Part shown: piece after piece, positions 1-4,970 of the stretch
How positions within the stretch are numbered: the first letter of the stretch is position 1
Layout: each line of letters begins with the position of its first letter
Assembly: GCA_009786045.1 (NCBI GenBank)
Contig: WQTY01000198.1
Span: 1 to 5,093, forward strand
DNA: 5,093 nucleotides
Direction: 5' to 3'
From: Pseudomonadota bacterium
GTDB taxonomy: Bacteria; Myxococcota_A; Bradymonadia; UBA4248
Position numbers and translations under genes: made by a program
Notes under the pieces: model-generated
The model's database searches: none
Seen by the model: only the letters and a program-made list of their open reading frames with translations
What the model was told of the DNA's origin: nothing

Positions 1-93
1 TCGTTTTTGGCTAAAATCCTCGTCTTTTGGAACGATTTCTCGCTTGAGATGACGGGTGATTTTTAGAACTCGACGTCCGTGCCGACCCCCCTG
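1..93. other. Left-edge non-coding stretch
   Basis: I see no gene here. One plus-strand frame is open from the window edge to a TAG at 64-66, but it has no start inside the window and its translation matches no family I recognise. It could be the tail of an upstream gene or part of a repeat. The stretch runs directly into the GC-rich repeat that begins near 94. Confidence 0.4.
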
Positions 94-175
94 CGCCGCT
101 ATCGGCCGATATGTGGCTACCCCTGTAGGGGCGAATAATTATTCGCCCCTACAATCACCGCCCCGCAACGCCCCG
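94..175 (-). repeat. Left copy of modular GC-rich hairpin repeat
   Basis: Three blocks reappear in inverted orientation at the right end of the window. CGCCGCTATCGGCCG (94-108) equals the reverse complement of 5079-5093. CTACCCCTGT (117-126) matches the reverse complement of 5036-5046 apart from one C. CCCCGCAACGCCCCG (161-175) equals the reverse complement of 5012-5026. Between the shared blocks this copy has its own inserts: the perfect 12-base palindrome TATCGGCCGATA (100-111) and the long palindrome at 124-153. The pattern looks like a dispersed, modular, hairpin-forming intergenic repeat of REP/BIME type. The minus strand is assigned so that both copies read in the same sense as the gene they follow. 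No coding frame here is convincing. Confidence 0.75.
124..153. repeat. Perfect 30-base palindrome
   Basis: The left arm TGTAGGGGCGAATAA (124-138) is the exact reverse complement of the right arm 139-153. The centre is AT-rich and the outer arms G/C-rich, ending in GTAGGGG/CCCCTAC. As RNA it could form a long hairpin on either strand. It lies inside the left repeat copy in the slot that a different hairpin occupies in the right copy. From general knowledge, GTAGGGG...CCCCTAC palindromes recur in the intergenic DNA of many environmental bacteria; no function is visible here. Confidence 0.85.
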
Positions 176-216
176 CTCGGAAGGCATATTCTTCGCGGCG
201 CCCCTGCAGGACGCAC

Positions 217-244
217 AAAAAAAGAGAGGCTACCCGCCTCTCTT
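217..244 (-). terminator. Rho-independent terminator of the lipoprotein gene
   Basis: Read on the minus strand, AAGAGAGGC (244-236) pairs perfectly with GCCTCTCTT (230-222) across the 5-base loop GGGTA (235-231). A run of seven T residues (223-217) ends the structure; its first two Ts can pair at the stem base. This is a textbook intrinsic terminator, about 40 bases past the TAA of the minus-strand gene at 283-606. On the plus strand the hairpin is preceded by As and is not followed by a T run, so it works in one direction only. Confidence 0.92.
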
Positions 245-282
245 CCAAATCTGATATCATCAGGAATTTGTTGCAAACGGAA

Positions 283-606
283 TTAATCCATCGCCTTCTG
301 AACGTCTTCGTCTCCTGAGCAGGGGCCCATCGCGATCGCCATGGCAGCCGCGATGCACTGGGCTGCTGCTTCCATCACCTTCGGATCCTCTTTTGCCGAA
401 TCGTCGCCCATGAGCTTCTCCAGTTTTTCGCCGTCTTTCTTAAGCTTCGCCAGATCCTTTGCCATGGCTTTACAATCTGTCTTCGCAGATGCCTTCAGCA
501 TATCGGCGCAAAAAGCCTTAACCTGGTCTTCTTTGCTCTTAGCACAACCCATGCTGACAGAACCGACCGCAAACAAAACACACAACACCATCGCTGCTTT
601 TTTCAT
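283..606 (-). CDS. Small Cys-rich putative lipoprotein
   Basis: A 107-residue protein with a clear export signal: basic MKK, a hydrophobic stretch (about residues 4-17), then SMGC with Cys21 as the likely lipidated residue. The -3 position is Ser rather than the usual Leu, so the lipobox is imperfect and ordinary signal-peptidase cleavage is possible. The mature part is Lys/Ala/Met/Asp-rich and predicted helical, with four further cysteines at 33, 45, 83 and 96 (CX11C and CX12C). That spacing would suit two disulfides clamping a helical hairpin in an oxidising compartment. No catalytic motif is visible and I do not recognise a named family; similar short Cys-containing lipoproteins are common in deltaproteobacteria and Myxococcota. 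The start is well supported: GAGGT (minus strand, 617-613) lies 6 bases upstream of the ATG. The gene is monocistronic, ending at the terminator 217-244. The plus-strand frame across this region is its shadow. Confidence 0.85.
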   Translation of the reverse strand: MKKAAMVLCVLFAVGSVSMGCAKSKEDQVKAFCADMLKASAKTDCKAMAKDLAKLKKDGEKLEKLMGDDSAKEDPKVMEAAAQCIAAAMAIAMGPCSGDEDVQKAMD

Positions 607-640
607 CGCTTTACCTCATAAATGTATCAAAAACACCAAA

Positions 641-711
641 GACGCAAGGTAGTTCACTCTCAAACACCATGTCTATGACGCAGAAGCCTATCACCAAACA
701 CACTCTGCGTC
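641..711. repeat. Three GACGCA-type sites, candidate operator
   Basis: GACGCAGA at 677-684 and TCTGCGTC at 704-711 form a perfect 8-base inverted repeat with a 19-base spacer. A third GACGCA lies at 641-646 in direct orientation, 36 bases from the one at 677. The inverted pair brackets the spacer and -10 of the candidate minus-strand promoter and overlaps its -35, as a repressor or activator site might. The function is inferred from position only. Confidence 0.35.
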
Positions 712-713
712 AA
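685..713 (-). promoter_or_regulatory. Candidate sigma70-type promoter for the lipoprotein gene
   Basis: On the minus strand, TTGACG (713-708, 5 of 6 to the -35 consensus) is followed by exactly 17 bases and then TAGGCT (690-685, only 3 of 6 to the -10 consensus). Transcription would begin near 678, giving a leader of roughly 70 bases before the ATG at 606. The poor -10 makes this tentative; an activator-dependent promoter or another sigma factor would fit equally well. Confidence 0.35.
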
Positions 714-747
714 ACAATTGCATGCCAAACGTGAAGTCAGGCAAGTA

Positions 748-899
748 AAGTATTCGGCATCCAGGCCGGGTTTAATCTGACAACTGGCAACACGGCCTTT
801 GCAAATCGTATCATATTCTAGTAAACTATATGACCCGAATACTTCGGGATATCCCTGAAGGCCATAGGAAGACTGAGTTAAATCGCAGATTACCCGGCC
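748..899. other. Self-complementary segment, possible structured RNA or regulatory DNA
   Basis: Several inverted repeats overlap here. AAGTATTCGG (748-757) is the exact reverse complement of 835-844. GGCCGGGTTTAATCTG (764-779) pairs with CAGATTACCCGGCC (886-899) over 14 pairs with a 2-base bulge. GGCCTT (794-799) pairs with AAGGCC (858-863). A local hairpin CCCGAA-TAC-TTCGGG spans 834-848. The 748/835 and 764/886 pairings cross, so they would form a pseudoknot or be alternatives to each other. No known riboswitch, SRP RNA or 6S RNA core is recognisable by eye. The T-run at 1015-1021 suggests plus-strand transcription if this is an RNA, but no clear promoter lies upstream of 748. Confidence 0.4.
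799..827 (+). promoter_or_regulatory. Candidate promoter upstream of parC
   Basis: TTGCAA (799-804) and TAAACT (822-827) each match the sigma70 consensus at 4 of 6 positions and lie exactly 17 bases apart in the only distinctly AT-rich island of the intergenic region. TATTCT (814-819) is an alternative -10. Transcription would start near 834, giving parC a leader of about 200 bases that begins with the 834-848 hairpin. This is a weak call made from consensus alone. Confidence 0.28.
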
Positions 900-974
900 G
901 AAGCGGCAGAAACGCGGACCTTGAAACCACGCAGCAGACTGCCACAGGAAACCAGCTCACAGCCTAAGCGTTGC

Positions 975-1021
975 CACACAGCGGCACTCTGAACAAATCC
1001 GCGTGTGATTTCGGTTTTTTT
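975..1021 (+). terminator. Terminator-like hairpin and T-run before parC
   Basis: CACAC-A-GCGG (975-984) pairs with CCGCGTGTG (999-1007) over nine base pairs with one bulged A and a 14-base loop, and seven T residues follow at 1015-1021. The T-run begins seven bases after the stem, further than in an ideal intrinsic terminator, and the loop is large, so efficiency is uncertain. It could end an upstream transcript or act as an attenuator in the parC leader. The GTG at 1005 lies inside the stem, which is one reason to prefer the ATG at 1038 as the parC start. Confidence 0.4.
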
Positions 1022-1037
1022 GAATCCCAGTCAGAGC

Positions 1038-3410
1038 ATGCAAAGAAAAGACTCACGCCCGGCAACAGAGGTTGCCGTAGAATCCGTATCCCTTTACCAA
1101 ACTGCACAGCAGCGTTACCTTAATTATGCGTTGAGCGTCATCACCAGCCGGGCCCTGCCTGACGTTCGAGATGGCCTTAAACCTGTCCAGCGCCGTATCC
1201 TTTACGGCATGGACGAAATGCATCTCTCGCACGAGGCCAAGCACCAAAAAAGCGCTCAGGTCGTCGGCCAGGTCATGGGTCGCTACCACCCGCACGGCGA
1301 CAGCGCCATCTATGATGCCATGGTGCGTCTGGCACAGCCTTTTGCCATGCGGTATCCCCTCATCGACGGACAGGGGAATTTCGGGTCCATTGACGGCGAT
1401 ACCGCAGCCGCCATGCGCTACACCGAAGCGCGCATGCAGCCGCTGACAAGCCTCATGCTTGAGGATTTGAACGAGCACATTGTCGATTACCAGCCCAATT
1501 ATTCGGGAACACTGCGCGAACCCACGGTTCTGCCCGCCGCCATTCCCATGTTGCTCGTCAATGGTTCCACCGGCATCGCGGTGGGCATGTCGACAAACAT
1601 TCCGCCGCATCATCTGGGCGAAATCATCGACGGCTGCATTGCCATGATAAATGATCCGGCTCTCACGCTCGAAGCGCTCATGCGCCATATTGCCGGACCT
1701 GATTTCCCAACAGGCGGACGCATACTCAATGCCTCACAGGAGATTTCCGATATCTATCGTTCAGGTTCAGGCGCCGTCGACATCCAGGGCGAGTACCACC
1801 TTGAGGAAGAAGGCAAACGCAGGCGTATCATCATCACAAGCATCCCCTATGGCGTCAACAAGTCTAAACTTGTCGAAACCATCGCAGGCTTTGTGCTGGC
1901 AAACAAATTGCCCCTGCTTCACGATGTCAGAGACGAATCGACAAGCGACATACGAATCGTCCTGGATCTGCGCGCCAATGCAGATCCGGCCTCCGTCATG
2001 GCCTTCCTCTTTAAACACTCTCCCCTTCAGTCGCGCTTTAGTGTCAACATGACCTGCCTCGTACCGGGCAGCGAAGAGGGTTCCTATCGCCCGGAGCGGA
2101 TCGGATTGTGCCAAATGATCCGATACTTCATTGATTTCCGCTTAAACGTCATCACCAGAAGACTGGCCTACCAGCTTCAGCTGCTCAGGGCACGGATCCA
2201 TATCCTTGAAGGTTTTGCCAAGCTCTTTGCAGACCTGCAAAAAGCCATCGACATCATCCGCAGTGCCGAAGATAAACCCGATGCTGCGCGCAAACTCTGC
2301 ACAGCCTTTGGCCTGGATGACATACAGGCCGAAGCCATCCTGCAGCTCAGGCTCTATCGCCTGGCACGCCTGGAGATAGACAAAATTAACGCCGAGCTTG
2401 CAGCAAAATCCAAAGAAGCAGCCCACATTGTACATCTGCTTGAGGACGAAGAGGCGCGCTGGAGTCTCGTCTCCAAAGAACTCCAACACATCAAAAAGTC
2501 ACACAGTGATGCCCGAAGGACAAAACTTGGCGGCTACGATCTGAGTGAATCCTATGTCCCGGAAAACTACATTATCCAGGAAGACTGTTACGTCATCGTG
2601 ACACAGGCAGGACTTTTCAAGCGGCAAAAGACAATCTCCGATCTTGCCAGTGTCCGCGTTCGAGAGGGCGATGCCGTGGCCTTTGCGCTGCAGGCTTCGA
2701 CTAAGGATGCTCTCGTTCTTTTTTCATCAAAAGGCAAGGCCTACACGCTGCTCGTCGATACTGTCCCCGCCACCACCGGGCATGGCTCCCCTGTCGCTGC
2801 CTCCTTCAACTTCGAAGACGGCGAACGCATCATCTCCGCCATCATTGCCGGCCCCAAAAAACAAAATCCGCCACCCGCCCAGTCCAAAACGCTCTTCGAC
2901 ATAAACAGCGAAGCAGCGGCCGATGCTTCCGAGCCATGCATCGTTGCAGTCAGCCTCAAGGCTCAGCTCGTCAAGCTCCCGTTCAGCACTTTCACCACAG
3001 TCTCTTCTGCTGCCGGACGCCTGTTTATGCGGCTCAACGAGGGCGATGCCGTCTTTTACGTCACACTGCCCCCCGGCCATGCCTATGTCAGCCTCGTTGC
3101 TTCCAATACGCGCGCCAATGTCTTCAGCGCTGACGATTTGCCCCTGCTCAAAGCAGCCGCAAAAGGATACCGCGGGATGGAACTCGATCCTGGCACGAGT
3201 TTGGCAGGATGCAAAATCGTCCAGACGCCAGAGGATGGCGTCAGGGTTCTGCTTTCCGATCAGCGCGAAATAACCGTTTCCTCAAGGCGATTTCCAGGAG
3301 GCAAACGAGGCGCCAAAGGAAGGCTCATCCTGGGACGCGGTTCAGTCATCAGCATCATCGAAGCCCCGTTGCTGCCCCCCTCGTCAAATCCATCCCAACA
3401 TGAAGACTGA
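1038..3410 (+). CDS. parC: DNA topoisomerase IV subunit A (ParC)
   Basis: This is the breakage-reunion subunit of a type IIA topoisomerase, which with ParE decatenates daughter chromosomes. From ATG 1038 it is 790 residues, slightly longer than E. coli ParC (752). The N-terminal core has [19 protein letters not shown] (about 40-58), the quinolone-pocket motif [10 protein letters not shown] with Ser89 and Asp93, and [14 protein letters not shown] with catalytic Tyr128. Next come the tower region, a coiled-coil stretch (about 370-490) and a beta-pinwheel C-terminal domain from about 510. ParC is preferred over GyrA because no QRRGGKG-type box is present in the first blade (VRVREGDAV stands there) and the end, [15 protein letters not shown], resembles the last blade of ParC. 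The core spacing (39 residues from Ser to Tyr) and the Asp are GyrA-like, as in many non-enteric ParCs. A Pro/Gln/Ala-rich insert lies near 606-633. GTG 1005 (801 residues) is the alternative start; neither start has a good Shine-Dalgarno. parE is not in the window. Confidence 0.93.
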   Translation: MQRKDSRPATEVAVESVSLYQTAQQRYLNYALSVITSRALPDVRDGLKPVQRRILYGMDEMHLSHEAKHQKSAQVVGQVMGRYHPHGDSAIYDAMVRLAQPFAMRYPLIDGQGNFGSIDGDTAAAMRYTEARMQPLTSLMLEDLNEHIVDYQPNYSGTLREPTVLPAAIPMLLVNGSTGIAVGMSTNIPPHHLGEIIDGCIAMINDPALTLEALMRHIAGPDFPTGGRILNASQEISDIYRSGSGAVDIQGEYHLEEEGKRRRIIITSIPYGVNKSKLVETIAGFVLANKLPLLHDVRDESTSDIRIVLDLRANADPASVMAFLFKHSPLQSRFSVNMTCLVPGSEEGSYRPERIGLCQMIRYFIDFRLNVITRRLAYQLQLLRARIHILEGFAKLFADLQKAIDIIRSAEDKPDAARKLCTAFGLDDIQAEAILQLRLYRLARLEIDKINAELAAKSKEAAHIVHLLEDEEARWSLVSKELQHIKKSHSDARRTKLGGYDLSESYVPENYIIQEDCYVIVTQAGLFKRQKTISDLASVRVREGDAVAFALQASTKDALVLFSSKGKAYTLLVDTVPATTGHGSPVAASFNFEDGERIISAIIAGPKKQNPPPAQSKTLFDINSEAAADASEPCIVAVSLKAQLVKLPFSTFTTVSSAAGRLFMRLNEGDAVFYVTLPPGHAYVSLVASNTRANVFSADDLPLLKAAAKGYRGMELDPGTSLAGCKIVQTPEDGVRVLLSDQREITVSSRRFPGGKRGAKGRLILGRGSVISIIEAPLLPPSSNPSQHED

Positions 3411-3438
3411 TGACCACCTCACCCTTCAAGATTTTCTG
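3410..3438 (+). promoter_or_regulatory. Candidate internal promoter for the PPC-DUF454 pair
   Basis: ATGACC (3410-3415, 4 of 6) and CATAAT (3433-3438, 5 of 6) are 17 bases apart, and the -35 overlaps the last base of the parC stop codon. Transcription would start near 3445, about 54 bases before GTG 3499. No terminator hairpin is visible between parC and the next gene, so this promoter would add to read-through from parC, not replace it. Confidence 0.33.
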
Positions 3439-3487
3439 CGATCATAATAACCCACATCACGATGAGTGAGACGACTTGACTTATTTT

Positions 3488-3492
3488 GGAGG
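3488..3492 (+). promoter_or_regulatory. Strong Shine-Dalgarno that sets the PPC-protein start
   Basis: GGAGG lies 6 bases before GTG 3499. A longer reading from GTG 3466 would place this motif inside the coding sequence and add 11 residues (MRRLDLFWRYH) that precede the PPC domain. The ideal spacing makes GTG 3499 the better start. Confidence 0.85.
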
Positions 3493-3498
3493 TATCAC

Positions 3499-4479
3499 GT
3501 GATTTTTGGAGCCAGCGTAAGGAACCGGCACATTGTAGCCAGACTCGATCAGGGTGAAGATTTCATTGAGACGCTAAAAAAATTCTTTCAGCGCGAACGC
3601 GCCAAATCCTGCGTATTCTCTGGGTTTGGCTACTTTTCCAAATGCTCCCTTCAATCGCTCAACATCGAAAAGCATGCCCTGGAAACCATCTTCACCACCG
3701 ACTCACCTCTCACCGTTTCAGCGCTGTCCGGCAATATTTCGACCATGGGTTCGGAAGTCGTCGTCAACTGTGCCTGCACTGCCAGCTACCGCATGTTCGG
3801 ACAAAATCACGTCATCGCCGGCATCATTCAGGATGCCAGGGTCTACTCGCTCGAACTGCACCTCGTCATGTTCGACGATCTGCTCGTGGTTCGCGCCTTC
3901 GATCCCATCACCGGACTCGTGCCCATCAACAAAATTCGAAGCAGTTTTGAAGAAAACACCTCAATGACGGATGTTGCCTTCATCAGCAATAACCCTAATC
4001 TGGACTCATACCTTGGCATGTCCAGCGACTCCTCCCTGCGCGGCATCTCCATTGCACCGGAACTCATGGACTCCTCTCTCCCCCCGCCTCCCAAGGAAAT
4101 CATTCGAAAACGCACCAGAACAACCCAAAACTCTTACCAGGGTGCCCCTGTCCCACAGGCCAATGCCGTACCCCCGCCCTCGCCCTCGACTGCCCAGCAG
4201 CCATCCCCGCCAAATCAGGACCCTCCCCAGGAAAAACGCCGCGTCCGCACCAAATCCATCACGCGGCAGGCGTTTGCGGTCATTGATGAACTTGCCATCG
4301 GCGACTGGCTTGAGCACCCCACCATCGGTTTGTGCCGCGTCGAGAGCCTCCCTCACGACGAGACCATTACCATCAAAACGCAAAAGGGAACCCAAAACGT
4401 CATCGCGCTTAAATACTTCGTCTTAATTCGTCTTAACGACATTGAGGGTATAAAGCGCTTCAGGCTAACCCCCAAATGA
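3499..4479 (+). CDS. PPC (DUF296) domain protein with C-terminal SH3-like domain
   Basis: A 326-residue protein with three parts. Residues about 8-145 match the PPC/DUF296 fold: HIVARLDQGEDFIETLKKFF, then SGFGYFSKCSLQSL, LTVSALSGNIS and a final VYSLELHLVMFDDLLVVRAF. This domain occurs in plant AT-hook (AHL) proteins and in stand-alone bacterial proteins that form trimers. Residues about 190-260 are a Pro/Ser/Gln-rich, probably disordered linker with two basic patches (IIRKRTRT at 201-208, EKRRVRTKS at 245-253). Residues about 265-312 (IGDWLEHPTIGLCRVESL...) resemble a small SH3/Tudor-like beta barrel of the DUF3553 or CarD N-terminal type. No signal peptide or membrane segment is seen, so it is probably cytoplasmic. 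A DNA- or nucleoid-associated role is inferred from the basic linker, the family and the place after parC; it is not shown. The His pair usual in bacterial PPC domains appears to be replaced (NCACTAS at 90-96). Its stop overlaps the next start (ATGA). Confidence 0.82.
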   Translation: MIFGASVRNRHIVARLDQGEDFIETLKKFFQRERAKSCVFSGFGYFSKCSLQSLNIEKHALETIFTTDSPLTVSALSGNISTMGSEVVVNCACTASYRMFGQNHVIAGIIQDARVYSLELHLVMFDDLLVVRAFDPITGLVPINKIRSSFEENTSMTDVAFISNNPNLDSYLGMSSDSSLRGISIAPELMDSSLPPPPKEIIRKRTRTTQNSYQGAPVPQANAVPPPSPSTAQQPSPPNQDPPQEKRRVRTKSITRQAFAVIDELAIGDWLEHPTIGLCRVESLPHDETITIKTQKGTQNVIALKYFVLIRLNDIEGIKRFRLTPK

Positions 4480-4970
4480 TCCCTGCCCCACCCATTTCCG
4501 ATCCAAACTCAAATGCCAGCCCCGAACCCTGTGACGCAAACGATAAGCCTGTTGTTGCCTCCACCAGCACGCAGGATGCAGCCAAACGGGCTGGACTGCG
4601 CCTGCCCTACATCATAGCCGGAAGCCTTAGTCTCGCGCTCGGAATCATCGGCATTTTCGTCCCACTGCTCCCGACGACCCCATTCCTGCTCCTGGCCGCT
4701 GCAGCCTACAGCCGAGGTTCAACGCGGCTCTATCAATGGCTGATCAACCACAAATACCTGGGTCCCTACATTCGAAATTTCAGAGAATACAAGGCCATCC
4801 CGCTCAAAGCCAAAATCGCTTCGATCTCTCTGCTGTGGGCAACCATTGGCTTTAGCATCTTCTTCGCGGGCATGCCCCTGCCCGTCCAAATCCTGCTTGG
4901 CGCCATCGCCATAGGCGTCACCTGGCATATCCTGTCGTTTAAAACGCTGAAAAAAGGCAAAAATCCGTAG
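4476..4970 (+). CDS. DUF454 / YbaN-family inner-membrane protein
   Basis: A 164-residue membrane protein. The family signature is clear: GIIGIFVPLLPTTPFLLLAA (56-75), then SRGSTRLYQWLINHKYLGPYI and the basic IPLKAKI segment. Hydrophobic spans lie at about 44-64 and 66-78 (split by the Pro-rich turn PLLPTTP), 114-131 and 134-153. DUF454 proteins such as E. coli YbaN are inner-membrane proteins of unknown function, usually around 120 residues. The excess here is a 40-residue, Pro/Ser/Asn/Asp-rich N-terminal tail that is probably disordered. No Met lies between residue 1 and the middle of the protein, so ATG 4476 is the only ATG giving a complete domain. The start overlaps the previous stop as ATGA and has only a weak AGG about 11 bases upstream, so translational coupling to the PPC gene is likely. 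The hairpin repeat begins right at its stop codon. Confidence 0.88.
   Translation: MIPAPPISDPNSNASPEPCDANDKPVVASTSTQDAAKRAGLRLPYIIAGSLSLALGIIGIFVPLLPTTPFLLLAAAAYSRGSTRLYQWLINHKYLGPYIRNFREYKAIPLKAKIASISLLWATIGFSIFFAGMPLPVQILLGAIAIGVTWHILSFKTLKKGKNP

Larger units (their letters stand above)
607..1037. promoter_or_regulatory. Divergent intergenic region with dense self-complementarity
   Basis: About 430 bases separate the minus-strand lipoprotein gene from parC. The part next to the lipoprotein holds its Shine-Dalgarno (613-617), a candidate promoter and three GACGCA-type sites. The middle (748-899) holds several inverted repeats and an AT-rich island near 797-832. The part next to parC holds a terminator-like hairpin and T-run (975-1021). 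The longest frame starting with ATG is 45 codons (830-967); it has no ribosome binding site and I do not call it a gene. The length and structure exceed what two simple promoters need. Confidence 0.6.

Noticed and set aside
1..66. A plus-strand frame open from the window edge to TAG 64-66, as a possible gene end
   Set aside because: Only 21 codons are visible, with no recognisable family; it is equally likely to be a chance frame or translated repeat.
56..286. A 76-codon plus-strand frame
   Set aside because: It runs through the palindromic repeat and the lipoprotein terminator, has no ribosome binding site and its translation is low-quality Pro/Arg-rich sequence.
341..652. Plus-strand frame opposite the lipoprotein
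   Set aside because: A shadow of the minus-strand gene, which has a signal peptide, a strong ribosome binding site and its own terminator.
748..899. SRP RNA, 6S RNA or a known riboswitch
   Set aside because: I could not find the conserved cores of these RNAs by eye, such as the SRP GGAAGCAGCC-type loop.
830..967. A 45-codon ATG frame upstream of parC, placed before the terminator-like hairpin
   Set aside because: No Shine-Dalgarno precedes it, it overlaps the structured arms, and its Arg/Thr/Gln-rich product resembles nothing known. It would need conservation evidence.
1053..1688. A 211-codon minus-strand frame within parC
   Set aside because: Antisense shadow of the highly conserved ParC core; the plus strand encodes unmistakable motifs throughout.
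1038..3410. GyrA instead of ParC
   Set aside because: The catalytic core is GyrA-like, but the first C-terminal blade lacks a GyrA box and the last blade resembles ParC's ending. A phylogeny would settle it.
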